From Noviluteimonas sp052115395 (GTDB taxonomy: Bacteria > Pseudomonadota > Gammaproteobacteria > Xanthomonadales > Xanthomonadaceae), in assembly GCA_052115395.1 (NCBI GenBank), contig JBFRGO010000001.1: a stretch of 64,000 bases of DNA. One strand, 5' to 3'. Below, one piece after another: positions 16,564 to 24,504 of this stretch; position 1 is the first letter of the stretch, and each line of letters begins with the position of its first letter. The position numbers and the translations under genes were made by a program. Below the pieces are notes generated by a model that was given only the letters and a program-made list of their open reading frames with translations, had not been told where the DNA came from and searched no databases.

Positions 16564-17745
16564 TCAAGCTTCCAGGGCCGAAAGGGTGTGCTGCGCGATC
16601 ATCAGTTCTTCGTCGGTGGGCACGGTCCACACCCGCGTTCGCGAACCGGCGGCCGAAATGCACGGACCACCGGCTTCATTGGCTTCGGGATCCAACGCCA
16701 CGCCCAGCCATTGCGCGTCGCGGCAAACGCGCTCGCGGATCACGGCCGCGTTCTCGCCGATGCCGCCGGTGAAGACGATCGCATCGAGCCCTCCGAGCGC
16801 GGCGGCCAGCGAGCCCAGCTCGCGGCCGATGCGATAGACGTACAGGTCGACCGCGCGCTTCGCGCCCGGTTCGCCGGAGGCGAGCAGCGTTCGCATGTCG
16901 CTCGAAATGCCCGACACCCCGAGCAGCCCCGACTGGTTGTAGATCATCTTCTCGATGGCGCGCGCGTCCAGGCCGCGCTCGTCCATGAGGTAGAGGATCA
17001 CGCCCGGGTCGATGGAACCGCAGCGCGTGCCCATCGGCAGGCCGTCGACCGCGGTGAAGCCCATCGTGCTCGCGACGCTGCGCCCGGCGCGCATCGCGCA
17101 CATGCTCGCGCCGTTGCCCAGGTGCAGCACGATGGTACGGCCCGCCGCGGCGACCGGATCGAACTGCGGCAAGCGCGAAGCGATGAATTCGTACGACAAA
17201 CCGTGGAAGCCGAAACGGCGCACGCCCTCGACGTGCAGCGCGTGCGGCAGCGCGAACATCTGCGCGATCTCGGGGATGGCGCGGTGGAAGGCGGTGTCGA
17301 AGCAGGCGACTTGCGTCAGCTCGGGTCGCGCCGCGAGCAGTGAGCGAATGGCCGCCAGGTTGTGTGGCTGGTGCAGTGGTGCGAGCGGGATGAAGGCTTC
17401 CAGGCGCGCGAGCACGTCGGCGTCGATGCGCACGGGCGCGGCGAATTCCATTCCGCCGTGCACCACGCGATGGCCCACCGCGAGCAAAGGCTCGTGCGGC
17501 AGTTCGGCGCGCACGAGATCGACGACGTGGTGCAGCGCCCCTTCGTGCCCGAGCGTCGTGCCTTCGGGCCATGCCTTCGTCCCGCGCTCCGCACCCGCGG
17601 CATCGCGCGCCTTGAAACGCGGCTGCGTGTGGATCGACTCGATTTGCCCCCGCAGCGCAGGCGCCAGGCCGTGCGCACGATGGAAGTAGACGCAGAACTT
17701 GAGGCTCGAGGAGCCCGCATTGATGACGGCGATGGCGCCGGCCAT
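16564..17745 (-). CDS. ackA: acetate kinase
   Basis: A 393-residue ASKHA-fold kinase catalysing acetyl phosphate + ADP to acetate + ATP (reversible). Visible signatures are VINAGSSSLKFCVY (PROSITE acetate-kinase signature 1), HRVVHGG, FDTAFHR, GFHGLSYEF, LHLGNGASM, MGFTAVDGLPMGTRCG and FTGGIGENA. Length is normal. The start codon overlaps the stop of the phosphate acetyltransferase gene (ATGA), so the two are co-translated in the order pta-ackA. It runs convergently against adhP with a 21-bp gap and no obvious terminator. Confidence 0.95.
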   Translation of the reverse strand: MAGAIAVINAGSSSLKFCVYFHRAHGLAPALRGQIESIHTQPRFKARDAAGAERGTKAWPEGTTLGHEGALHHVVDLVRAELPHEPLLAVGHRVVHGGMEFAAPVRIDADVLARLEAFIPLAPLHQPHNLAAIRSLLAARPELTQVACFDTAFHRAIPEIAQMFALPHALHVEGVRRFGFHGLSYEFIASRLPQFDPVAAAGRTIVLHLGNGASMCAMRAGRSVASTMGFTAVDGLPMGTRCGSIDPGVILYLMDERGLDARAIEKMIYNQSGLLGVSGISSDMRTLLASGEPGAKRAVDLYVYRIGRELGSLAAALGGLDAIVFTGGIGENAAVIRERVCRDAQWLGVALDPEANEAGGPCISAAGSRTRVWTVPTDEELMIAQHTLSALEA

Positions 17746-18692
17746 CAGCGCACCGCCTGCGCGGCGTCCAGGCGTCGCGCATGCGCGACACGGACGGCCA
17801 CCGCGCAGGAGGCCAGGCGCGCGGTGACCGAGTCGGCGCGGCTGGTGAGGATGATCGGCACGCGCGCGCCCAGCACGATGCCGGCGGCGTCGGCGCCGGC
17901 CAGGAAGGTCAGGCTCTTGGCGAGCATGTTGCCGGCCTCCAGGTCGGGCACGACCAACACGTTCGCGCGGCCGGCCACCGGGGAGTCGAGATTCTTGAGC
18001 TTGGCCGCTTCGAGGTCGATCGCATTGTCGAGCGCGAGCGGACCGTCGAGGATCGCGCCGGTGATCTGGCGGCGGTCGGCCATCTTGCACAGCGCCGCCG
18101 CTTCCAATGTCGACGGCACGCCAGGGTTCACGGTCTCCATGGCCGAGAGGATCGCCACCCGCACCTCGACGACGCCGAGCGCATGGGCGAGATCGATGGC
18201 GTTCTGCACGATGTCCACTTTCTCGGCGAGCGTCGGCGCGATGTTCACCGCCGCATCGGTCACGATCAGCGTGTCCTCGTGCCCCGGTACGTCCATGACG
18301 AAGCAGTGGCTGATGCGCCGCGCGGTGCGCAGCCCGGTTTCGCGCTTGACCACCGCGCCCAGCAGTTCGTCGGTGTGGAGGCTGCCCTTCATCAGCGCCT
18401 CGGCGCGTCCCTCGCGCACCAGCGCGACGGCGAGCACCGCCGATTCCACGCTGTGCGGGCTGTCGACGATTTCGATGTCGCCCAGGTCCAGGCCGGCCGC
18501 CTTCGCTGCGCCGTGGATGCGCGCCTGCGGGCCGACGAGGATCGGCGCGATGAGCCCGAGGCGTGTGGCATCGATCGCGGCCGAGAGCGAGGAGGCGTCG
18601 CATGGATGCGCGACGGCCGTGGTCATGGGCGGCAGCGCACTGCAGCTCTCGATGAGCTGATCGTATTTCGCGTGCTTGCGGGGTGCGCTCAT
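17745..18692 (-). CDS. pta: phosphate acetyltransferase / phosphate butyryltransferase family (short form)
   Basis: A 315-residue PTA_PTB-domain enzyme converting acetyl-CoA + Pi to acetyl phosphate. Motifs are EALMKGSLHTDELLGAVV, SHCFVMDVPGH, VTDAAVNIAPTLAEKVDIVQ and ILDGPLALDNAI. It lacks the N-terminal DRTGG/P-loop region of long Pta and the MaoC domain of the bifunctional hydratase/PTA forms, so it is the catalytic domain alone. It sits directly upstream of ackA (4-bp overlap) and 1 bp after a 68-residue open frame with a strong ribosome binding site. Confidence 0.9.
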   Translation of the reverse strand: MSAPRKHAKYDQLIESCSALPPMTTAVAHPCDASSLSAAIDATRLGLIAPILVGPQARIHGAAKAAGLDLGDIEIVDSPHSVESAVLAVALVREGRAEALMKGSLHTDELLGAVVKRETGLRTARRISHCFVMDVPGHEDTLIVTDAAVNIAPTLAEKVDIVQNAIDLAHALGVVEVRVAILSAMETVNPGVPSTLEAAALCKMADRRQITGAILDGPLALDNAIDLEAAKLKNLDSPVAGRANVLVVPDLEAGNMLAKSLTFLAGADAAGIVLGARVPIILTSRADSVTARLASCAVAVRVAHARRLDAAQAVR

Positions 18693-18693
18693 G

Positions 18694-18900
18694 TCACTCC
18701 TCCATCAACGGCCCCATGCGCGAGTGGATCAGGTGCAGGACCTGCCTCCGCGGGGATCCCTCGGGATGGGACTCAGCCAATGCGGCCAGGTGCTGCAGGA
18801 AGGCGGGCACCGCCGTGGAAGGCACTGCGTACGCCGCGACTGCGGAAATCGCCTCGACGAGCGCCTGGGCGACGTCGTCCAACGGCTGGGAGTGGGGCAT
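18694..18900 (-). CDS. small hypothetical protein leading the pta-ackA operon
   Basis: A 68-residue soluble helical protein (MPHSQPLDDVAQALVEAISA; PRRQVLHLIHSRMGPLMEE). A near-perfect Shine-Dalgarno (AAGGAGGAACGACC) precedes the ATG, and the stop is 1 bp from the pta start, so it is a real, coupled gene. I do not recognise the family. Confidence 0.7.
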   Translation of the reverse strand: MPHSQPLDDVAQALVEAISAVAAYAVPSTAVPAFLQHLAALAESHPEGSPRRQVLHLIHSRMGPLMEE

Positions 18901-18998
18901 GGTCGTTCCTCCTTGTACAGAGAGGGAACGCGACTGCGCGCTGGAGATCGGCCAGCGGGGTGGGGCCGCCCGGTGTGCGGACGACCGAGACCTTCACG

Positions 18999-19391
18999 CT
19001 ATTGAACCGCGGAAGTGCCCCAACCATCGTAATAGCCACCATGTTTCTGCGCCAAGGCTTCAAAGCTGCGCGTAATGGCTGTCATTGCATCCAATGCAGG
19101 AACCATCTGGCGCGTTGCGTGTATCTGCCACTGCGTTCCGTCTGGCGAGGATTCTATTTCGGCGATGCGATAGCCAAGGCGTTCGATTTCCGCCGCAGCG
19201 CTTTCGGCTTGGGACTTGGTGTCGAACATGAGAAAGAAGTCGATGTCATGCAACTTCGAGAGGTCGGCGCCAGCGGCACGCAGGTTCTCGATGACCCGGG
19301 CGTCCTGTTGCTCGGCGATGGACGTTTGCGCAAAAGCCGACGAAGTCGCCAAGCACAGAACTGCCGCAAATGCTTTCCAAACGTGCTTCAT
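18999..19391 (-). CDS. RraB-like (RNase E inhibitor B fold) protein with a signal peptide
   Basis: A 130-residue protein. MKHVWKAFAAVLCLATSSAFAQ is a clear Sec signal peptide. The mature part, KLHDIDFFLMFDTKSQAESA and AAEIERLGYRIAEIESSPDG, matches the RraB/DUF1260 ferredoxin-like pattern (D-x-x-F-x-x-F-x-x-x-x-x-A-x-x-A-x-x-L-x-x-x-G-Y). Cytoplasmic RraB inhibits RNase E, which an exported protein could not do, so this is a relative of the fold in the periplasm with an unknown role. The start is at residue 11 of the longest frame. Confidence 0.65.
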   Translation of the reverse strand: MKHVWKAFAAVLCLATSSAFAQTSIAEQQDARVIENLRAAGADLSKLHDIDFFLMFDTKSQAESAAAEIERLGYRIAEIESSPDGTQWQIHATRQMVPALDAMTAITRSFEALAQKHGGYYDGWGTSAVQ

Positions 19392-19532
19392 GACGACCCC
19401 CGTTGATAGACCCGTTTCCACATGCGGGCCTGTTGCGTGGGATGTTCAGGCGTTGCTGGCTGTAGCGTCAAGATTCGGCTGGAGCCCGAGGCAAGCTAAA
19501 GTGCACGCCGAACCCACTTTCGCAGTCGCCAC

Positions 19533-20360
19533 ATGAAGCAGCTCCTGCTCGCTCTCTGCCTCCTCAGTCCCGCCGCGCTGGCATGCGACACGTCGCACCT
19601 GGCCCTGTCCGGCTCGGTCAGCGTGACAACCTGCTCGCCGAAGCAGGGTGCAACGGACTGCGTTTACGCCGGACAGGCGCTGTCCGACTATCTGGAGGCC
19701 GTGCCGGACAGCGATGCGTTGTTCACGATCGGCTTGCAGGCGAGCCCTTGGCGCATGTACGACGGGGAGATGCGCATCCTCACCGCCGACGATATCGCCG
19801 ACGCCGTGAGGCCCCAACTCGATGGCAAATTGGAGCGCGTGGAGCTGATCGGCTCATGGACAGGCGTCTCGCCGCAACCCGGCGTGCCGTCGCTCGCCGA
19901 TCGCGTGTCGAAGGCGCTTGGCGGATTTCCGGTCAAGGGAGAGGACGGGTTCCTCTGGATCGCGAAGGATGGAACGCGCCGCACCACGCGCCAGGCATTC
20001 ACCACGCGCGAGGGAGCGGGCTCTTACTTCGTGCCAAGCGGGTCCGAAGTGTTCGCTTCCCTGGTGGCTGGCTGGCCCGCCAATGTGCAGGACCAGATTC
20101 CCGAAGACGACGCCGACATGTTGATGCGCGCCGCCGCCGGCTGGGATGTCTTCTTCCTCTGCCCGGACAAGGCGCTCGCAGGCTTCGAGAACGCCGCGTC
20201 GAAAGGCAGCGCGATTGCCGCATACAACGCGGCGCTCATGCGCCTGGAACGCGGGGCCGACGGAGACCGCGACGCCGCGCTCGCACTGCTCGAACGCGGC
20301 GCGGCGCTTGGCGATGCCAAGTCGCGCGAACGGCTCAACCTTGAGCGCGCGAGCAAGTAG
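19533..20360 (+). CDS. secreted hypothetical protein with a C-terminal Sel1-like segment
   Basis: A 275-residue exported protein: signal peptide MKQLLLALCLLSPAALAC, then a beta-rich domain (VSVTTCSPKQGATDCVYAG; ADRVSKALGGFPVKGEDGF). The last 60 residues look like Sel1/TPR helices (AASKGSAIAAYNAALMRLER; AALALLERGAALGDAKSRER). Two cysteines after the signal could form a disulfide. The function is unknown. A second plus-strand gene follows 13 bp downstream. Confidence 0.7.
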   Translation: MKQLLLALCLLSPAALACDTSHLALSGSVSVTTCSPKQGATDCVYAGQALSDYLEAVPDSDALFTIGLQASPWRMYDGEMRILTADDIADAVRPQLDGKLERVELIGSWTGVSPQPGVPSLADRVSKALGGFPVKGEDGFLWIAKDGTRRTTRQAFTTREGAGSYFVPSGSEVFASLVAGWPANVQDQIPEDDADMLMRAAAGWDVFFLCPDKALAGFENAASKGSAIAAYNAALMRLERGADGDRDAALALLERGAALGDAKSRERLNLERASK

Positions 20361-20373
20361 GCGGTCGAACCAT

Positions 20374-20883
20374 ATGCAATACGACATCCCGCCTGGCTCC
20401 GCCCGTGCTCGATTCTTCAATGAAGAAGGCAACATGCTTCCGCCGTTTCGAGCGCGCGGGTGGCGGGGCTGTGTCCTGGATCGTGGCACCTTCGACTCGA
20501 CGCGGATGCCAAGACAACTATTCGATGTCCTGCTCGCCCTTGCTGCACCTGGCGAACTGCTGATCGAGCGTTACGCACCGGACCATCTGGGGCCTGATCG
20601 CATCGCGCCGGACTGGGACGTCTACAAGGCATACACGCGCGCGGAGGAAACCTGGTCACTCGAGTTCGTGATGTACGACGCTGATGGCCGATGGGCCTTG
20701 CTCGCCGATGCCGATGCGACCGTCCTCGGCGCGGAGCCTTCATTGGCGAACCAAATCGATGAGCAACTCGCCCTGCAAGGGACCAGCCTCAAAGCGATGA
20801 CCGAAGAGGAATGGGGCGAGCTCGACCCGCTGACGCAGCCGGGGGCGAAATACATCCTCGCGGTTTGCGTTCCGTCGGAGTGA
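20374..20883 (+). CDS. hypothetical protein
   Basis: A 169-residue soluble protein (MQYDIPPGSARARFFNEEGN; DVYKAYTRAEETWSLEFVMY; DADGRWALLADADATVLGAE). The strand pattern and acidic character resemble SMI1/KNR4-like or other small immunity-type domains, but no diagnostic motif is present. Probably co-transcribed with the upstream secreted protein (13-bp gap). Confidence 0.65.
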   Translation: MQYDIPPGSARARFFNEEGNMLPPFRARGWRGCVLDRGTFDSTRMPRQLFDVLLALAAPGELLIERYAPDHLGPDRIAPDWDVYKAYTRAEETWSLEFVMYDADGRWALLADADATVLGAEPSLANQIDEQLALQGTSLKAMTEEEWGELDPLTQPGAKYILAVCVPSE

Positions 20884-20915
20884 TCGCGTTGAGTCGAATC
20901 GGCTTTCAAGCAACA

Positions 20916-21812
20916 TCAGTCGCGCGGTGGTTTCGCCGTCCCATCCGGATCACGGAGCCCCGCAAGGATTTCTTCAGCGACCTTCGCGTCTGACGCTGGC
21001 CATCCGTCTTCCATGGGGCCGATGCGACGTCGCCAGAACAACCAGGCTGTAACGCCAACCAGTAGCAGCGTCACCGCGCCAAGCGTGTACGAGAGCAACA
21101 GGCGTTGTGTGCCGATGCGACAGAACTGGTCGGGGGCGTCGAGCCACGAGGGGCCGCAGACGCCAAACCGAAGGGACGCGGTCGCTATCGCGGAAAGAAA
21201 GACGTAGGCCGTAACAAGCGCACTGGCGACTGACGCGGCTCCGAAAACCCAGGTTGGAATGCGACGGCGTAGGCTTGATTGTTTGGGCCCGGGTCCAGGA
21301 AATGCGCCGCCCGTCGCCTGGCCATTCGAGAGATTGACCCGAAAGGGATGCCACGAGTCCTCAAAGTGCCTGGCCTCGCCGCGGATCTCGTGGAGCGTTA
21401 CCTCGAGAATGCGCAAGCCATCCCACGCAAGCCGACGGCTCCGCCACACGCGGCCGGAACCGTTGATCAGTTCAATGTCCGTCGAGTCTGATAGGAGGAA
21501 GCCACTCGCGTCCGCAGTTGGCGTGCACGATTCGATGTGCCCTCCGAAGGACTCGACGATGGATTGGGTCGCCGGGTCGACGACGTACGCTGCGCCACCT
21601 GCGATTACGAGGACATGCTTCGTGTCGGAAAGCGCGACCGCCTGGTCGAAGGAAGTCATGTCGCGCTGGAAGTTGCCAACCCACTCTTCCGGCGTGCCCG
21701 CAAGGAAGCGGATCACGTAGCCCTCCCTGTAAACGGTCGAGCCCGTGGCACCAATTAGCCTGGGCAGATCTCCGTAAGGGGGAAGCCCTGGTAGCACTTC
21801 AAACACGAGCAT
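20916..21812 (-). CDS. hypothetical membrane protein with N-terminal soluble domain
   Basis: A 298-residue protein. The N-terminal 190 residues are soluble and beta-propeller-like (VALSDTKHVLVIAGGAAYVV; GFLLSDSTDIELINGSGRVW). Two transmembrane segments follow (TWVFGAASVASALVTAYVFL and LLSYTLGAVTLLLVGVTAWLF), then a cytoplasmic tail. The ATG at 21812 with AGAGGAAAAG upstream is preferred to the GTG at 21839. The family is not recognised. Confidence 0.65.
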   Translation of the reverse strand: MLVFEVLPGLPPYGDLPRLIGATGSTVYREGYVIRFLAGTPEEWVGNFQRDMTSFDQAVALSDTKHVLVIAGGAAYVVDPATQSIVESFGGHIESCTPTADASGFLLSDSTDIELINGSGRVWRSRRLAWDGLRILEVTLHEIRGEARHFEDSWHPFRVNLSNGQATGGAFPGPGPKQSSLRRRIPTWVFGAASVASALVTAYVFLSAIATASLRFGVCGPSWLDAPDQFCRIGTQRLLLSYTLGAVTLLLVGVTAWLFWRRRIGPMEDGWPASDAKVAEEILAGLRDPDGTAKPPRD

Positions 21813-21846
21813 CTTTTCCTCTGGCAACAATGGGGTCACTCAGGGC

Positions 21847-22242
21847 TCACCCCGAACGTTGAGATAACCAACGCAAAGGCATCAGGCACAGCAGGGATGT
21901 CCCCATGCCGAACCCGGTTGCCCACGCAGCCCTGGCACCGATCGCCGGTGCAAATATGCCGTCGGGGGAGAACGACCAAAACAGCAAGGCAGACGACGAG
22001 GCCGCGCAGAGAATCCACGGAATCAGGCTGTCCTTCACCGCTAGGGTGAGATCGCAGCGGTATTGAAGCGTCCCCATTGCTATGCCGATGGAGATCGCGA
22101 GCAGCGTGATGTAGAGCCTGGGGAGTTGGGCGGTAACGACAAAGGTGCTCACAACGGCACAGAGGGCAAGAGCCGCGGCATTGATGCAGGTCAGCCTTAG
22201 CCAATGGGCTGTTCGAAAACGACGATGCTTTTCGTTGCGCAT
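21847..22242 (-). CDS. hypothetical integral membrane protein
   Basis: A 131-residue protein with four hydrophobic segments, including CINAAALALCAVVSTFVVTA and SLIPWILCAASSSALLFWSF. An ATG at 22242 or a TTG at 22254 may start it; neither has a strong binding site. It lies 34 bp upstream of the previous gene on the same strand, so the two may form an operon. Confidence 0.6.
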   Translation of the reverse strand: MRNEKHRRFRTAHWLRLTCINAAALALCAVVSTFVVTAQLPRLYITLLAISIGIAMGTLQYRCDLTLAVKDSLIPWILCAASSSALLFWSFSPDGIFAPAIGARAAWATGFGMGTSLLCLMPLRWLSQRSG

Positions 22243-22282
22243 GGTGTCAGTCAACCCATCGCCTGAAATGCGTGGAGCGCCA

Positions 22283-22726
22283 TCAGCGCTTCGGCCCCTT
22301 GAGGAACGGAAGCAAAGTGTCCTCCTTTACTTCCACCTTCAACGAGATCACTGCCGCCGGGACGCGGACCGCTTCCGAGCTACCAACGCGCACCCTGGTG
22401 TAGGGCGAACGACGGCCCGCCTTGAATGCAGATACCGAGACGAACCTGACGCGCCAATTGCATGCGTCCTCTACAACGGCGCCTTTCCCGGAGTACGTAT
22501 CGAAAAATGCAGGGATGCTGTAACGCCCGCTGGCATCGGTCATTGCGAGTGCCGGGCCAGCGGGTCCGTCGACCTCGAACCACGAGATGCCAATCGATGC
22601 GCCGGAGATGGGCTTGCCGTTGTCGTCGACTGCGACGCCCGAGAACACGTGGTAGGCGGGCATGCACTTTGCAGACGCCGATTGCGCAGCAAGCAGGAGG
22701 ATCGAGAACACTAGCGACTTCTTCAT
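22283..22726 (-). CDS. secreted carboxypeptidase-regulatory-like (beta-sandwich) protein
   Basis: A 147-residue exported protein. The signal peptide is MKKSLVFSILLLAAQSASAK. The mature part has the pattern FSGVAVDDNGKPISGASIGI then AMTDASGRYSIPAF, the signature of CarboxypepD_reg / SpaA-like beta-sandwich domains. It has Cys residues at the start of the mature part and at DACNW. AAGGGAA precedes the ATG. The binding partner is unknown. Confidence 0.75.
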   Translation of the reverse strand: MKKSLVFSILLLAAQSASAKCMPAYHVFSGVAVDDNGKPISGASIGISWFEVDGPAGPALAMTDASGRYSIPAFFDTYSGKGAVVEDACNWRVRFVSVSAFKAGRRSPYTRVRVGSSEAVRVPAAVISLKVEVKEDTLLPFLKGPKR

Positions 22727-22856
22727 GGCTACGTTCCCTTCAGCCCCTGCGCGCCAGCGGGAAGACTATCCGGTTGGCGAGCCGGACGTCCAAAGGGGAT
22801 GGCATGATTGCCCGGCCGCCCAACGCCACCCCACTGCCCAGACCCAGGAGACCTGC

Positions 22857-23249
22857 ATGCGACGAATGCTTGAATGCCTCGTGCTGGCGGCGATGCTCGC
22901 CGCGCCGGCCGCCCGCGCGAACGACCTCGCGGTCCTGAAGCAGGAGGGCGGTCAATACACACTGACCGACGAACAGGGCTTCTGCGCGAAAGGCGAGAGC
23001 GCGATCCGGCACACCGCCGCAGGGGTCGAACAGCGCGCGGGCTGCTACACGCTCGACCCGACGACCGTGCACGTACGCTGGTCCGACAACACGGTCGAGT
23101 CGTTCAACATCAAGCGCTTCAAGCCCACCGAGTACGCGAGGCGCCAGGCCGAGAAGCAGCGCAGGCTCAAGCAGGGCGGCGACCGCTACAACACACCGTT
23201 GATCGACCGCTCGATCCCGATGATGCCGGACCTGCCGCCGCAAGGCTGA
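22857..23249 (+). CDS. small secreted hypothetical protein
   Basis: A 130-residue exported protein: signal MRRMLECLVLAAMLAAPAARA, then a compact domain with TDEQGFCAKGESAIRHTAAG and RAGCYTLDPTTVHVRWSDN, containing two cysteines that could pair. The C-terminal tail is charged and Arg-rich. CAGGAG precedes the ATG. The function is not recognised. Confidence 0.7.
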   Translation: MRRMLECLVLAAMLAAPAARANDLAVLKQEGGQYTLTDEQGFCAKGESAIRHTAAGVEQRAGCYTLDPTTVHVRWSDNTVESFNIKRFKPTEYARRQAEKQRRLKQGGDRYNTPLIDRSIPMMPDLPPQG

Positions 23250-23272
23250 CAACGCACGTCCGGCGCCGCTGG

Positions 23273-23506
23273 CTAGGTCGCCAGAAGCAGGAGCACCTGG
23301 CGTCTTACCGGATCGACATGTTCGGCGGTGATGTCGGGAACCCGGATGAACAAATCCTTCGTTCTGGAGCGATCCGGGTTGACCCACAACAGCGTCGAAA
23401 CCGTGCCGTCGGTGACACGCACCGCCGCGGAGAGCCGCAACTGTTCGAAGGTGATGGCGTGGAGGTCGTGGAGGGTCGAATTCACGGTGGGGATCGTCTC
23501 GCCCAT
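23273..23506 (-). CDS. possible small hypothetical protein
   Basis: A 77-residue open frame (MGETIPTVNSTLHDLHAITF; RLSAAVRVTDGTVSTLLWVN; ITAEHVDPVRRQVLLLLAT). Composition looks protein-like and AAGGCG lies upstream of the ATG, but nothing else supports it. It is divergent from the HiPIP gene. Confidence 0.4.
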   Translation of the reverse strand: MGETIPTVNSTLHDLHAITFEQLRLSAAVRVTDGTVSTLLWVNPDRSRTKDLFIRVPDITAEHVDPVRRQVLLLLAT

Positions 23507-23676
23507 GCGGTTTGCGCCTTCCGGCAAATGTAACGTCCGCCCCTCGGCAGCACTACCGGCGTGCCTGAAGCCTTCAGCTGGGTGCCTTTCGGCGAACAAG
23601 CTGCACGCGCCCCCCATATGGGCGACATCACCCACGGTTGAACGCGGGCGCATAATCCGGCGCTCGGAGGTGAGCC

Positions 23677-24012
23677 ATGCACACGCACGACCCTTCACGT
23701 CGCCGCTTCCTCGCCCGGGCCGTCACGGCAACCGCCATCGCGACTCTGGCGCTGGACGCAACATCCGCCCCAGCGGCGCCCGCTGCCGCCAAGCTACCGA
23801 AGCTTCCCCCGGACAACGCGCAAGCCAAAGCCTTGTCCTACACCGAAGACGCGACGAAGGTGAAACACCCCTCGTTCAAGGCCGGCAGCCGCTGCGACAA
23901 CTGCAACTTCTTCAAGGGAGCGAAGGGCGACGCCTCCGGCCCGTGTCAGATCTTCCCGCAGTTCTCGGTGTCGTCCCAAGGTTGGTGCTCGGCGTGGGCG
24001 AAGAAGGCCTGA
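23677..24012 (+). CDS. high-potential iron-sulfur protein (HiPIP), Tat-exported
   Basis: A 111-residue periplasmic electron carrier. The Tat signal is SRRRFLARAVTATAIATLAL. The mature protein has the four cluster cysteines in the HiPIP arrangement: CDNCNFFKGAKGDASGPCQI and later GWCSAWAKKA (C-x-x-C, then C, then GWC-x-x-W). It carries a [4Fe-4S] 3+/2+ cluster and probably donates electrons to a terminal oxidase or a photosynthetic or denitrification enzyme. GGAGGTGAGCC precedes the ATG. Confidence 0.93.
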   Translation: MHTHDPSRRRFLARAVTATAIATLALDATSAPAAPAAAKLPKLPPDNAQAKALSYTEDATKVKHPSFKAGSRCDNCNFFKGAKGDASGPCQIFPQFSVSSQGWCSAWAKKA

Positions 24013-24037
24013 GCGGGCGGCTTCACGGGCGCTCCCC

Positions 24038-24289
24038 ATGAGACGGGAACTCGCACGCTCAAGCGCCGTTCCCGCAAAAGCAGTCGGCGCGCAGTCGATG
24101 GGCGCTTTGGCGGTGGGTGGGATGACCCTCGGCGCGATTGCGCTCGGCGCGGTGGCGATCGGTGCTTTGGTCATCGGTCGCGTGGTCATCGGGCGGGCAC
24201 GCATCAAGCGACTGGAGATCGACCACCTCGTCGTGCGTCGGCTGCAAGTCACGGAACAACGCACGACTTCGTCAACGACTGAAAGTTGA
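24038..24289 (+). CDS. small Gly/Ala/Ile-rich membrane protein
   Basis: An 83-residue protein with a repetitive hydrophobic core (MGALAVGGMTLGAIALGAVA, IGALVIGRVVIGRARIKRL). The [AG]-[IL]-A-x-G periodicity is like pentapeptide-repeat or short beta-solenoid membrane proteins, and the tail is polar. It begins 26 bp after the HiPIP stop, so it may be in the same transcript. The function is unknown. Confidence 0.6.
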   Translation: MRRELARSSAVPAKAVGAQSMGALAVGGMTLGAIALGAVAIGALVIGRVVIGRARIKRLEIDHLVVRRLQVTEQRTTSSTTES

Positions 24290-24504
24290 CGAGTTTCGAA
24301 TGGCGTTTTGCATTTCCGCCTTTGCTTTCCGCAGCACAAGGCCACGCCAAGGAGGAACAGGAAGAACAAGCCGATTTGGGCGAACGAAAAACCGATTGGT
24401 TTCCCGGCAATCACGAGCGCCGTGGAAACGCGGGTGACTGCTAACCCGACTATATCCGGCTGCGGGGTTCGGCTATCGTTTCCCCATCCAGGGGGATACG
24501 TCCG

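Noticed and set aside
24290..24504. Small minus-strand membrane protein (GKPIGFSFAQIGLFFLFLLG)
   Set aside because: A hydrophobic stretch is visible, but no start codon with a ribosome binding site and no clear 3' end, so it is at best a remnant.
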